A stretch of DNA of 37,797 nucleotides. Origin: Acidobacteria bacterium Ga0077553. Its GTDB lineage: Bacteria > Acidobacteriota > Terriglobia > Bryobacterales > Bryobacteraceae. The stretch covers positions 1 through 37,797 of the forward strand of contig LNFE01000052.1 in NCBI GenBank assembly GCA_001464575.1, in the 5' to 3' direction. Of this stretch, positions 16,585 through 27,336 are shown one piece after another (within the stretch, counting starts at the first letter, position 1; each line of letters starts with the position of its first letter). A program made the position numbers and the translations under genes. The notes under the pieces are model-generated. The model was given only the letters and a program-made list of their open reading frames with translations. It was not told the origin of the DNA and ran no database searches.

Positions 16585-17355
16585 ATGCGGGCATTGGTTT
16601 TCTTCTTTGCGGTCGCGGCCCCGGCGCAGGTAATGATGTTGACGGTTGTGGGCTTCAACGGCGCGGGCAAGCAGATCTGCTCCGAACAAGGGCGCCTGGC
16701 GAATGAACCCGGCGTGGTGGAGACACCGCGGGCCTGTTTCGTCCGGGCCGAAAAGATCGTCGCCCGAACCCCGGCGGGTAATGAGCTGCCCTTCGCGGCT
16801 GTCCGCGGAGAGGACGTCAGCCGCGGCAAGGTCCTGCTGGGCTTTGAACTACCCAACCGCGGGACAGAGATGCTCTTTTCGGCCCAGCCCGTGCAAGTGC
16901 AGACGCGGAAGCCGCAGACCTTGGCGGAGTGGAAGCAGGGACTCGATGCTGCGGCCGAGGCCCACCTCAGGGCGGGGGCGCCCCTACTCGACCGAGGGAA
17001 CGCCGCCGCGGCGATTCCCCATCTGCGGCGGGCCGTCGACAAGAAGCCGGACTTCGCCGAGGCCTGGTATCTGCTGGGCCTTGCCTATGAACGCACGGGG
17101 GCAGCGAACGACAAGATCAAGGCGTTTGAAAAAGTCTGCGCGCTCGACCCGTTTCATGTTGTGGCCGCGCGGCACCTGGTGGTGGCCTATTTGAATGAGA
17201 AGCGGCAGTTGGAGGCCCAGGCGCTGGTCTTCGATGTCCAAAAGACCAGCCCGTTCGTCGCCATGCAACTGCAGAACACGATCAATCTCTACAAGCTGGA
17301 GCTTACGATTTCTGGCGCAGGGCTTCCCGGCCAGCCTCTAAAGCAGCAGCAATAG
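16585..17355 (+). CDS. Exported TPR-repeat protein of unknown function
   Basis: A 256-residue protein. The first 15 residues ([15 protein letters not shown]) look like a short signal peptide. Residues about 20-110 form a small beta-rich region ([19 protein letters not shown]...), and residues 120-215 carry two to three tetratricopeptide repeats, clearest in [35 protein letters not shown] followed by [29 protein letters not shown]. TPRs bind partner proteins; the partner is unknown. I start at ATG 16585, not 16450, because upstream codons overlap ileS and look random. The 3' end overlaps the convergent dehydratase gene by 53 bases, so both ends are constrained by coding on both strands. Confidence 0.72.
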   Translation: MRALVFFFAVAAPAQVMMLTVVGFNGAGKQICSEQGRLANEPGVVETPRACFVRAEKIVARTPAGNELPFAAVRGEDVSRGKVLLGFELPNRGTEMLFSAQPVQVQTRKPQTLAEWKQGLDAAAEAHLRAGAPLLDRGNAAAAIPHLRRAVDKKPDFAEAWYLLGLAYERTGAANDKIKAFEKVCALDPFHVVAARHLVVAYLNEKRQLEAQALVFDVQKTSPFVAMQLQNTINLYKLELTISGAGLPGQPLKQQQ

Positions 17356-19261
17356 CGTCGACGTCGTAGACGCAGCCGCCCCACGGCCCGCCGCTTACTT
17401 CTTGCAGCAGACCCCAGAGCCGGGTGTCCTTCGGCAGCAGGGGATCCGCTTGAATCCCGGGATGCGGCTCCCGATTCGACAGCAGCTCCGTGCCCGAGGC
17501 CGCGGTGCCGTCGGCGCCGAGCAGGTTCACGTGCCCTTCAAGCGAGTTGCGATCGATGATGATCTCAATCGTGTCGCCGTCCTGCAACCGGCCGATGGGA
17601 CCGCCGGCCAGCGCCTCCGGAGAGACGTGGCCGATGCAGGCGCCGGTGGAAACGCCGCTGAAGCGGGCATCGGTGATCAGCGCGACGTGCTTGCCGAAGG
17701 GCAGGTGCTTTAGGGCGCTCGTCACCTGGTAGGTCTCCTCCATGCCCGAGCCCATAGGCCCGCGGGACATGAGCACCATAATGTCGCCGGCTTCAATCTT
17801 GCCTTCCTTAATCGCGCGAATGGCGGCCGGCTCACTCGTGAACACCTTGGCCGGGCCGCGCTTGCGGTAGACGTTGTCGGCGTCGATGACGGAGGGGTCA
17901 ATCGACGTGCTCTTGATCACGCTGCCATCCGGCGACAGGTTGCCGGTGGGGAAACAGACGGTGGAGCCGATGCCGCGTGCGCGGGCGGAGTCGGCCGAGA
18001 AGATGACGTTGGTGGGGTCAATGCCGTCGCGGTCGCGCAGCACTTTGTGCAGCTCCGCGCGGCGTTCGCTCTGCTCCCACCAGTTGAGCGAGTCCTCGAG
18101 CGTGCCGCCGGCGGCGGTCTTGGCCTGCAGGTTCAGCAGGCCCATCTTCCGCAAATGCAGCATCACTTCCGGCACCGCGCCGGCGAGGAACACCTGAACC
18201 GTAGGATGGTTTCGCGGGCCGTTGGGTAGCGCGTCCACCAGACGCGGCACCAGCTTGTTGATCCGGGACCAGTCGTCCACCGTGGGCCGGCGCAGGCCCG
18301 CCTGATGCGCGACGGCTGGGATGTGCAGAATCAGATTCGTCGAGCCGCCGAAGGCCGCATGGGTCACCATCGCGTTCTCGAGCGCCGCGTCGGTGAGCAG
18401 CGTGGACATCGTCCAGCCGAGCTTGCCGAGTTCGAGTACGGCGCGGCCGCTGCGCTTGGCCATGTCGAGCCAAATAGGATGGCCGGAGGGGGCGAGCGCG
18501 CTGTGGGGCAGCGTCATGCCGAGCGCTTCGGCCACAACTTGCGCCGTGGCCGCGGTGCCGAGGAACTGGCAGCCGCCGCCGGGCGAGGCGCAGGCTCGGC
18601 AGCCCATGTCGGCCGCCTCTTCAAGGGTGATCTGGCCGTGCGAGAAGCGGGCGCCGATGGTCTGCACCTTGCCCGCGTCCTCGCCATCCTCGGCGAGCAG
18701 GGTGACGCCGCCGGGCACGAGCACGCAGGGCATATCGTGCTGCGCGGCCAGGGCCATCATCATGGCCGGCAGGCCCTTGTCGCAGGTGGCGACGCCGATT
18801 ACGCCGCGACGCGTGGGCAGGCTGCGGATCAGCCGCCGGAATACCATTGCCGCGTCGTTGCGGTAGGGCAGGGAATCGAACATGCCCGGCGTGCCTTGGC
18901 TGCGGCCGTCGCAGGGGTCCGTGCAGGCGCCGGCGAAGGGCACGGCGCCCAGGCGGCTGAGCTCTTCGGCGGCGGCTTCAACGAGCAGGCCGACCTCCCA
19001 ATGGCCGGTGTGATACCCGAGCGCGACAGGGGAGCCGTCGGGCCGGCGGATGCCGCCGTGGGTCGAAAGCAGCAGCACCTCGCGGCCGCCGAGTTTGGCC
19101 GGGTCCCAACCCATGCCGGCGTTGAGGGTCCAGCCGAACAAGTCGCCGGAGGGCCGGTTGAGAAGCATCTCGGGGGTGATGGGTAACTGGCCTTTGGGGC
19201 CAGGAACCTTGGTGCGGATATCGTAGAGCGACGCGTCGCCGGAATCGAAAATTGTGGACAT
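17303..19261 (-). CDS. Dehydratase of the IlvD/Edd superfamily, YjhG/YagF type
   Basis: A 652-residue iron-sulfur dehydratase. Its length and N-terminal pattern match YjhG/YagF of E. coli (about 655 residues), enzymes reported to dehydrate D-xylonate and related aldonates to 2-keto-3-deoxy acids; true IlvD is nearer 560-610. Conserved IlvD/Edd elements are [13 protein letters not shown] (111-123, Cys113), [13 protein letters not shown] (158-170, Cys160, Asp161-Lys162) and [12 protein letters not shown] (228-239, Cys231), the cysteines likely to hold the cluster. The C-terminal half has [18 protein letters not shown] and the GPMGSGMEE and TDARFSG blocks. A Gfo/Idh/MocA oxidoreductase diverges 33 bases away, which suggests sugar-acid breakdown. 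The substrate is inferred from family only. Confidence 0.85.
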   Translation of the reverse strand: MSTIFDSGDASLYDIRTKVPGPKGQLPITPEMLLNRPSGDLFGWTLNAGMGWDPAKLGGREVLLLSTHGGIRRPDGSPVALGYHTGHWEVGLLVEAAAEELSRLGAVPFAGACTDPCDGRSQGTPGMFDSLPYRNDAAMVFRRLIRSLPTRRGVIGVATCDKGLPAMMMALAAQHDMPCVLVPGGVTLLAEDGEDAGKVQTIGARFSHGQITLEEAADMGCRACASPGGGCQFLGTAATAQVVAEALGMTLPHSALAPSGHPIWLDMAKRSGRAVLELGKLGWTMSTLLTDAALENAMVTHAAFGGSTNLILHIPAVAHQAGLRRPTVDDWSRINKLVPRLVDALPNGPRNHPTVQVFLAGAVPEVMLHLRKMGLLNLQAKTAAGGTLEDSLNWWEQSERRAELHKVLRDRDGIDPTNVIFSADSARARGIGSTVCFPTGNLSPDGSVIKSTSIDPSVIDADNVYRKRGPAKVFTSEPAAIRAIKEGKIEAGDIMVLMSRGPMGSGMEETYQVTSALKHLPFGKHVALITDARFSGVSTGACIGHVSPEALAGGPIGRLQDGDTIEIIIDRNSLEGHVNLLGADGTAASGTELLSNREPHPGIQADPLLPKDTRLWGLLQEVSGGPWGGCVYDVDAIAAALEAGREALRQKS

Positions 19262-19294
19262 GGGCTAACCCGACAGTCTATCGCGTGGAGTGAT

Positions 19295-20643
19295 ATGATC
19301 GCCGCCATGTCAACGACCCGCCGCTATTTTCTGGGCGCCGCCACCGCTGCCGCTTCGACCCGCGTCTGGGGGGCGAACGATCGCCTCCAGGTCGGTTTCA
19401 TCGGGTACGGGCTCATTGGGGCGCAGCACGTTTTCGACTTCAAGAACCAGCGCGATGTCGATATGGCCGCTCTGGCGGAGACCTATCAACCGCGCCTCGA
19501 AGAGGGCCTGCAAGCCATGGGTGGCAAGCCGCGGGCGTACAGCGACTTTCGAAAACTGCTCGACGACAAAGAGCTGCAGGCGGTCGTCGTATCAACGCCG
19601 GACCATTGGCACGCGTTGATGACGATCATGGCGTGCGGCGCGGGGAAAGATGTCTACGTCGAAAAGCCCATGACGCTGTTCCACGCCGAAGGGCAGTGGA
19701 TGATCAAGGCCGCGCGCAAGTACAACCGCGTAGTGCAGGTGGGCACGCAGCAGCGCTCCGGCCGCCACTACGCCAAGGCCAAAGACCTGCTGCGCGAAGG
19801 CGCGATCGGCAAGATCCACCACGTGCGCATGCAGGCAACGCGGAACGTAATGCCCGGCTTCGGCTCGCCTCCCGGCGGGGCGGCCCCGTCGAACTTCGAC
19901 TACAACATGTGGCTGGGGCCCGCGCCGATGAAGCCCTATTCGCCTCACCGCGGGATCTATCACTTCCGCTGGTTCTGGGATTTTTCGGGCGGGCAGATGA
20001 CGAATCTGGCCGCGCATTCGATCGACATCATGTATTTTGCGCTGGCGCCCAAAGGACCGCAGTCGGTGGTGAGCGTCGGCGGGCGCTATGCCCTGGAAGA
20101 TGATGGCGAAACGCCGGATACACAGGACGCTCTTTTCGCCTTTCCCGGCTGGTCGGCCGCCTGGCACCATCGCGAAGCTTCCCGCGGGACGCCGCGCAGT
20201 GGCTCGCTCGAGTTCTTCGGGACCAAGGGTTCGCTGGTCATCGACCGGGGCGGCTTTCAGATCGTGCCGGATATGAAAGTGGACCCGGCGAACAACATTC
20301 CGCGATTCAAAGGAACGCCGGGCGGCGGACCACAGAGGAGTGATGCGCCGCCCGAGCCGTGGACGCAGGCGATGAAGGTGCCGGGCTCGTCGGATGAGCA
20401 GTTCGACCTGCACGTGCGGAATTTTCTCGATTGCGTGAAGACGCGGCAACGGCCGGTGGCCGACGTGGCCGATGGGCACGCCGTCGCCACCGCCTGCCAC
20501 TTGGCGAACATCTCGCTGCGCGTGGGCCGAAAGCTGACCTGGGACGCCGAGAAAGAGACCATCGTCGGCGACGCCGAGGCGGCGCGGATGCTGACGCGGC
20601 CCTACCGGAAGCCGTGGGACCAGGTGCTGGCCAGCTACAAGCT

Positions 20644-20647
<4 letters not shown>
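19295..20647 (+). CDS. Gfo/Idh/MocA-family oxidoreductase with Tat signal
   Basis: A 450-residue NAD(P)-dependent oxidoreductase. A twin-arginine signal opens the protein (STTRRYFLGAATAAAS, residues 6-21), so it is probably folded with its cofactor before export. The dinucleotide fold shows VGFIGYGLIG (33-42), VSTPDHWHA (99-107) and VEKPMTL (122-128, the EKP motif). The catalytic and substrate domain includes NFDYNMWLGPAP, GGQMTNLAAHSIDI and a long C-terminal lobe with PRSGSLEFFGTKGSL. Such proteins are abundant in Acidobacteria and Planctomycetes and often act on glycosides or inositols. ATG 19295 has GGAG four bases upstream; the ATG at 19307 lacks one. It is divergent from the dehydratase and convergent with the thioredoxin-fold gene, sharing a CTAG at the stops. 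Confidence 0.88.
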
Positions 20648-22459
<1,812 letters not shown>

Positions 22460-22462
22460 TTA

Positions 22463-22492
22463 ATTCTACCGCACTATGCTAACCTCGAAAGG
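22463..22492 (-). promoter_or_regulatory. Putative sigma-70-type promoter of purA
   Basis: On the minus strand TTAGCA (22492-22487) and TAGAAT (22468-22463) are separated by 18 bases, four and five matches to the -35 and -10 consensus. Transcription would begin roughly 10 bases before the purA ATG at 22444. On the plus strand a weaker TATGCT (22485-22490) could serve the divergent unknown gene that starts at 22493. Support is sequence similarity and position only. Confidence 0.35.
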
Positions 22493-22972
22493 ATGCAGCT
22501 TTGCGATATTTATCTGGGGCTGGGCGAAGCCACGTTCCGGGATCTGCTGAAACAAATCAGCCTGGGGAAGCTTCGGACGTACCAGCTTTTCGAACGGATT
22601 AAGCTCCGCCTGCGGGTGGTGAAACTGAACGGAGAGTCGCTTCTGAAGAGCGCGCCCCGGCAATGGGCCCGCTTGCAGGATGAGCGCGACGGCGACCTGG
22701 CGATGGACCTCTCGCAGGCCATTCTCGTCTCCCATGTCGATACGTTGATCGTTCCCGTGCTGAACTTTCTGGGCGTGCCGCACACCGAGGGCTTCTTCGA
22801 TAAGGATGCCGACATTTCGGCGCACCTGACCGACGGCTGGCAGCAGCGAGTATGGGAAGAGTTCTCGGGAAAGTTGCCCAAGAGCGTGCTTGTGTTCTAC
22901 CTGAACCATCTGGCGATGGAGATGTCCGAGGGCGCGGAACTGTTCGTTCCCGCGGGGCAGGAAGGGAAGTAG
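22493..22972 (+). CDS. Conserved-looking protein of unknown function (159 aa)
   Basis: I do not recognise this family. It is a soluble, mixed-charge protein without signal peptide or membrane span, beginning MQLCDIYLGLGEATFRDLL. The first half looks helical with a lysine/arginine-rich part (KLRTYQLFERIKLRLRVVKL); the second half ends in a helical segment FYLNHLAMEMSEGAELF. The frame stays open for 744 bases upstream, but that part is antisense to purA; the first codon after the purA promoter is ATG 22493, preceded directly by GAAAGG. It starts the plus-strand run unknown-ankyrin-pheS-pheT; the next ATG is three bases after its stop. Confidence 0.65.
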   Translation: MQLCDIYLGLGEATFRDLLKQISLGKLRTYQLFERIKLRLRVVKLNGESLLKSAPRQWARLQDERDGDLAMDLSQAILVSHVDTLIVPVLNFLGVPHTEGFFDKDADISAHLTDGWQQRVWEEFSGKLPKSVLVFYLNHLAMEMSEGAELFVPAGQEGK

Positions 22973-22974
22973 GC

Positions 22975-23667
22975 ATGTCTCCTGCGCAGGCCCTTCACGC
23001 CGCGATTAAATCCGGCGACGAGGCCCGCATCGCGGAACTGCTCGACGCCGACGCGTCGCTGGTCCATGGGGGCGGCGCCGCGGGCATCCCGCCGCTGATG
23101 CTGGCGGCATACAGTGGCAGGCGCGAAGTGGCCGCAATGTTGCTCGCGCGGGGTGCGGAGTTGGACCAGTTCGCCGCAGCGGCCCTGGGGCACGTCAGCG
23201 TGCTGCGGGAACTGCTGGGCGGGCCGGATAAGCCAGTGAACATGCATAGCTCCGACGGCTGGACGGCACTCCATTTGGCTTGCTTTTTTGGGCAGTTCGA
23301 CTGTGTCGAGGCGTTGCTTGAACTGGGCGCGAGTGTGAAGACCCGGAGCGCCAATACGATGGGCAACACGCCGTTGCACGCGGCGGCCGCGGGACGGCAT
23401 CGCGAGATCTGCGCGCTGCTGCTATCGCACAACGCGGAAGTGAACGCCGAGCAGGCGGGGCTCTACACCCCCTTGCATTCGGCGGCGGCGAATGGCGATG
23501 AAGATCTGGTGCGTCTGTTGTTGGCGCACGAAGCCAACGCGAAGGCGAAATCTGAAAAGGGTGAAACTGCGCTGGATATGGCGCGTGCGCGAAACCACGG
23601 CGGGGTCGCGGCGCTGCTGGAGCGCTTAGGGCGAAGCGCGCATCGCCGCGGTCTCGACGGCCGATGA
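22975..23667 (+). CDS. Ankyrin-repeat protein
   Basis: About 230 residues with five to six ankyrin repeats. Clear ones include [78 protein letters not shown] and [24 protein letters not shown], then [23 protein letters not shown]. No signal peptide or membrane span, so it is cytoplasmic and presumably a protein-binding module. The last 13 residues (after LLERLG) read through sequence that makes better sense in the pheS frame, shifted by one base from 23629 on. The gene may therefore really end, or be joined to pheS, at that point. The start ATG 22975 follows GGAAGGGAAG. Confidence 0.85.
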   Translation: MSPAQALHAAIKSGDEARIAELLDADASLVHGGGAAGIPPLMLAAYSGRREVAAMLLARGAELDQFAAAALGHVSVLRELLGGPDKPVNMHSSDGWTALHLACFFGQFDCVEALLELGASVKTRSANTMGNTPLHAAAAGRHREICALLLSHNAEVNAEQAGLYTPLHSAAANGDEDLVRLLLAHEANAKAKSEKGETALDMARARNHGGVAALLERLGRSAHRRGLDGR

Positions 23668-23689
23668 ACTCGAAGCCATTCGCGTCGAG

Positions 23690-24616
23690 GTGCTCGGCCG
23701 GAAAGGCAAGCTGGCCGAGGTGTCGAAAGACATGGGCAAGCTGTCGCCGGAGCAGCGTGGCGTGGTGGGTAAGCTGCTCAACGCCGCCAAGCAGACGCTC
23801 GAAAATGCGCTGACCGAGCGGAAGAACGCCTTCGAGGCTGCCGCGCTGGCCGCGCGCCTCGAACGCGAGTGGGTGGACCTGACGGCGCCGGCCGCCGGCG
23901 CGGGGCTGGGGAGTCTGCATCCGTTGACGCAGATTCAGGCCGAGATTGAAGACCTATTTGTTTCGCTCGGCTTCACGGTGCTCGATGGTCCGGAGGTCGA
24001 AACCGAGTTCAACAACTTTGACGCGTTGAACATTCCGCCCGACCATCCGGCGCGCGACATGCAGGATACGTTCTGGCTGTCGAACGGGCATCTGCTGCGG
24101 ACGCACACGTCGCCCGTGCAGGTGCGCGGCATGAAGAAGCTGGGGCCACCGCTGCGGATGATCGCGCCGGGGCGCGTGTTCCGGAATGAGGAAGTCGACG
24201 CCTCGCACGAACACACCTTCTATCAACTGGAAGGCATGATGGTGGACAAAGACGTCTCGGTCGCCCACCTGATCTACTTCATGAAGACGCTGCTTTCGGC
24301 GATCTTCAAGCGGGACGTGACGGTGCGGCTGCGGCCGGGCTACTTCCCGTTCGTCGAACCGGGCTTTGAACTCGATATTCAGTGCCTGATCTGCAACGGC
24401 GCAGGGTGCCCGGTGTGTAAGCAGTCGGGCTGGGTGGAGCTGCTGCCGTGCGGGTTGGTGCATCCGAATGTGCTGCGCCTGGGCGGGATTGACCCCGAAG
24501 AGTACAGCGGCTTCGCGTTCGGCCTGGGGCTGACGCGGCTTGTGATGATGCGCTACGCCATCGACGATATCCGGCAGCTGCAAGGCGGCGACCTCCGCTT
24601 TTTGACCCAATTTTAA
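23690..24616 (+). CDS. pheS: Phenylalanyl-tRNA synthetase alpha subunit, start unresolved
   Basis: The class II catalytic subunit of PheRS. From GTG 23690 it is 308 residues. Landmarks from that start are [15 protein letters not shown] (about 76-90), [18 protein letters not shown], the motif 2 region [24 protein letters not shown], a [12 protein letters not shown] zinc-knuckle-like segment and the motif 3 end [22 protein letters not shown]. The GTG falls inside the first helix of the N-terminal tRNA-binding coiled coil. The same frame reads sensibly back to 23630 ([21 protein letters not shown]), where a TAG at 23627-23629 closes it, and no ATG, GTG or TTG exists between. The missing beginning, AALLERL, lies in the ankyrin frame one base away. 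Either the sequence has a one-base indel in GGG 23629-23631, or start or frameshift use is unusual. pheT follows after seven bases. Confidence 0.9.
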   Translation: MLGRKGKLAEVSKDMGKLSPEQRGVVGKLLNAAKQTLENALTERKNAFEAAALAARLEREWVDLTAPAAGAGLGSLHPLTQIQAEIEDLFVSLGFTVLDGPEVETEFNNFDALNIPPDHPARDMQDTFWLSNGHLLRTHTSPVQVRGMKKLGPPLRMIAPGRVFRNEEVDASHEHTFYQLEGMMVDKDVSVAHLIYFMKTLLSAIFKRDVTVRLRPGYFPFVEPGFELDIQCLICNGAGCPVCKQSGWVELLPCGLVHPNVLRLGGIDPEEYSGFAFGLGLTRLVMMRYAIDDIRQLQGGDLRFLTQF

Positions 24617-24623
24617 GGAAGCC

Positions 24624-26921
24624 ATGAAGTTCTCCTACAACTGGCTCGCTGAGCACATTGACGGGTTGACCGTGCCCCCGGCCGAGATCGGCAAGCTGAT
24701 CACGATGAAGACGGCCGAGTGCGAGGGCGTCGAAGCGCATGGCGCTCATTTCGATCATGTGGTGATCGCCAAGGTGCTGACGGCGGAGCCGATTCCGGGG
24801 ACGCATCTTGCGGTGACCTCTGTAGATACGGGCCGCTACGGGGTGAAGCAGGTGGTGTGCGGCGCGCCGAATTGCCGGGCGGGGATATTGACGGCGTACG
24901 TGCCGCCAGGGCATTTGGGCGTGACGACCGCGAAGCTGCGCGGCGTGGATAGCGACGGCATGCTGGCGTCGGCCAAAGAGTTGGGGATTTCGGCCGAGGA
25001 CGAAGGCATTATCGAGTTCGCCGAGGGCGAGCCGGGCTCGGCGATTCCCGGGTGCACGGCGGATACGATCGTCGAGATCGACAACAAGTCGTTGACCCAC
25101 CGGCCGGACCTGTGGGGCCATCACGGCATGGCGCGCGAAGTGGCGGCGATTGCGGGGCGGCCGCTGAACCCGATCGCAGCGGACCTGCCGGCGGGCGAAC
25201 CGGCTGTGGAGATCGAGATTCGCGATCCGAAGCTGTGTCCGCGCTTTTCGGCGTTGCGCTTTGAGAATGTGACGGTGCAGCCGTCGCCGTTGTGGCTGCA
25301 GCAGCGGCTCGAATCCGTGGGGCTGAACCCGATCAACAACATCGTCGACGTGACGAACTACCTGATGGCGGAGTTGGCGCAGCCGATGCACGCCTACGAT
25401 GCGGCGAAGCTGCAGGGCGGGAAGATTATCGTTCGGGTGGCCGAGGAGGGCGAACCGTGCCCGGCGCTGAACGGGCAGACGTATACGCTGGATTCGTCGC
25501 ATCTGGTGATCTCCGATGCCGGCGGGCCGGTGGGCATTGCAGGCGTGATTGGCGGCGGGCCTTCGGCGATCAGCGAAGCGACGACGACCATTCTGCTCGA
25601 AGCCGCGAACTTCCATGCGGCCTCCATCCGGAAGACCTCGACCAAGCTGAAGCTGCGGACCGATGCGTCGATGCGCTTTGAGAAGTCGCAGGATCCGGCG
25701 AATACCGTCCGGGCGCTCGCGCGGGCAAAGTGGCTGCTCGAGCAGGTGTCACCGGGCATCCGTCTGGTGGGTGGCTTGGCGGATCTGTACTATCCGCTAC
25801 CGGAAGTCGCGCCGATTGCGTTCGATCTCGATTGGATGCGGCGGAAGCTGGGCAAGCCGGATTTGACGGCGGCCGAGGTGACCGGAATTCTGACCTCGAT
25901 CGCCTTTGGCGTCACCGAGGCCGACGGCCACTTCACGGTGACCGTGCCGAGCTGGCGTGCGACCAAAGATGTCTCGTTGAAGGACGATCTCGTCGAAGAA
26001 GTCGGCCGGATGATTGGCTACGCGAACCTGACGCCGGTGCCGCCGCTGGTACCGAGTGTGGTGCCGCCGCTGCCACCGGAGCGGGCTTATCTGCGCGGGT
26101 TGCGGCAACTGTTGACGGCGCAGGGCTACACCGAGGTCTATAACTATTCGTTCGTGAACGAGGCGCAGGCGGCGGAGTTGGGTCTGCCCATCGAAGATCA
26201 TGTCCGCGTGGTGAACCCGATTGCGCAGGGCCAGGAGTTGCTCCGGACGAGCCTTTTGCCGAACATCAAGCGCAATATCAATGACAACGCCCGCGAGTAT
26301 GAGTCCTTCCGCCTGTTCGAGATCGGCAAAGAGATTCATGCGCGGGGCCGGGAGCTGCCGGAAGAGATTCCGCACCTGGCGGCCGTGAGTTTTGAGAAGC
26401 ACGGCGACGGCGTCGCGAACCTGTTTGAATTGAAGCGGTTGGCGGGGACGATTGTGCCGGGCTGCACGTTGGAGCCGGTGGAGGCGCGTCCCTTTGAACA
26501 TCCGTTCCGTTCCGCAAACGTTACTTTACGAAACGAACCCATTGGGCGGCTGTTTGAGCTGCACCCTTCGATGGTGGAGGTAGGCCGGGCGGCGGTGCTG
26601 GATTTGGACCTGACGCGGGTACAGGCGTTGCGGACGGCGGCGGGCAAGTATAAGCCGTTGCGGCGGTTCCCGACGAGCGCGTTCGACCTCACTGTGCCGA
26701 CCGCGGAGCGGGAGTTGGCCGGGACCGTGCTTGGGTTCATTCGGGAGCATTCGGGTCCGCTGACGCTGGATGTCCGCTATCTGTATGATTACAAGGGAGA
26801 TAAAGGCCGGAGTATGACTTTCCGGATCACCCTGGGTGCGGCGGACCGGACCTTGACGGGCGAAGAAGTCACCGCGATCCGCAGCCAGTTGCTGGCGGCG
26901 GTCGCGGCGAAGTATCAGTAA
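24624..26921 (+). CDS. pheT: Phenylalanyl-tRNA synthetase beta subunit
   Basis: A 765-residue subunit that, with PheS, forms the cytoplasmic alpha2-beta2 PheRS and carries tRNA binding and editing. Domain order fits: the N-terminal B1 domain (MKFSYNWLAEHIDG), the tRNA-binding OB-fold (about residues 39-150, VVIAKVLTAEPIPGTHL...CGAPN), the B3/B4 editing region (NNIVDVTNYLMAELAQPMHAYDA, EAANFHAASIRKTS, RTDASMRFEKSQDP), the B5 domain (about 390-460), the catalytic-like core (EVYNYSFVNE, NPIAQGQELLRTSLLPN) and a C-terminal anticodon-binding domain (RRFPTSAFDLTVP). Somewhat shorter than the E. coli protein (795). AAGGA precedes the ATG. The stop is directly against the 3' end of rnpB on the other strand. 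Confidence 0.97.
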   Translation: MKFSYNWLAEHIDGLTVPPAEIGKLITMKTAECEGVEAHGAHFDHVVIAKVLTAEPIPGTHLAVTSVDTGRYGVKQVVCGAPNCRAGILTAYVPPGHLGVTTAKLRGVDSDGMLASAKELGISAEDEGIIEFAEGEPGSAIPGCTADTIVEIDNKSLTHRPDLWGHHGMAREVAAIAGRPLNPIAADLPAGEPAVEIEIRDPKLCPRFSALRFENVTVQPSPLWLQQRLESVGLNPINNIVDVTNYLMAELAQPMHAYDAAKLQGGKIIVRVAEEGEPCPALNGQTYTLDSSHLVISDAGGPVGIAGVIGGGPSAISEATTTILLEAANFHAASIRKTSTKLKLRTDASMRFEKSQDPANTVRALARAKWLLEQVSPGIRLVGGLADLYYPLPEVAPIAFDLDWMRRKLGKPDLTAAEVTGILTSIAFGVTEADGHFTVTVPSWRATKDVSLKDDLVEEVGRMIGYANLTPVPPLVPSVVPPLPPERAYLRGLRQLLTAQGYTEVYNYSFVNEAQAAELGLPIEDHVRVVNPIAQGQELLRTSLLPNIKRNINDNAREYESFRLFEIGKEIHARGRELPEEIPHLAAVSFEKHGDGVANLFELKRLAGTIVPGCTLEPVEARPFEHPFRSANVTLRNEPIGRLFELHPSMVEVGRAAVLDLDLTRVQALRTAAGKYKPLRRFPTSAFDLTVPTAERELAGTVLGFIREHSGPLTLDVRYLYDYKGDKGRSMTFRITLGAADRTLTGEEVTAIRSQLLAAVAAKYQ

Positions 26922-27309
26922 GCACTGGCTGGACTATAAGCCGGTTTCTGTACCTCGCTTGCGCGAGGCGGCAGTCATTCGTCTCGACCTGCTATTGCTA
27001 GCAGGCTCTAGCTGCCTACCCGGGGATTGTAACGGGACGGGCCGCCCCTCTCCCCCTATTTGGCATTGCTCCGCGTGGGGTTTGCCCTGCCATCGACGTT
27101 ACCGCCGACGCGGTGCGCTCTTACCGCACCTTTTCACCCTTACCCGGCCAAAAGACCAGGCGGTATATTCTCTGTGGCACTTTCCGTAAAGCCGCCTTCA
27201 CGCGGCCCCCCCGGCCGTTAGCCGGCACGTCACCCTGTGGAGACCGGACTTTCCTCCAGGCCCACTTTGCAAGCAAAGCGAACCCAGCGACTGCCCGTCC
27301 AACCAGTGC
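26922..27309 (-). ncRNA. rnpB: RNase P RNA, bacterial type A-like
   Basis: The catalytic RNA of RNase P, which trims the 5' ends of tRNA precursors, read on the minus strand; about 388 bases, usual length. Universally conserved segments are present in order: GAGGAAAGTCCG (5' strand of P4, near 27257-27245), AGGGTGAAAAGGTGCGG followed by TAAGAGCGCACC (about 27141-27112), and ACAGAAACCGGCTTATAG at the 3' end (about 26952-26935) with the ACAGA that completes P4. Helix P1 is visible and sets the ends: GCACTGGTTGGAC at 27309-27297 pairs with GTCCAGCCAGTGC at 26934-26922, with G-U pairs. The 3' end touches the pheT stop, and the 5' end is 27 bases from the divergent deacetylase start. CATCAT, seven bases upstream of P1, is a possible weak -10 box. 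Confidence 0.95.
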
Positions 27310-27336
27310 AGCCTTCATGATGACACACTGAAACGA

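Noticed and set aside
16530-16600. tRNA-like string on the minus strand upstream of ileS (ATGGTAGAGCATCGC, with a matching GCGATG stem)
   Set aside because: The D-arm-like piece and one stem fit, but the anticodon loop length is wrong, no T-arm consensus follows and the 3' acceptor strand is missing. At best a relic; most likely chance.
24306-25616. Long minus-strand open frame over pheS and pheT
   Set aside because: Arg-rich, low-information translation opposite well-supported synthetase genes.
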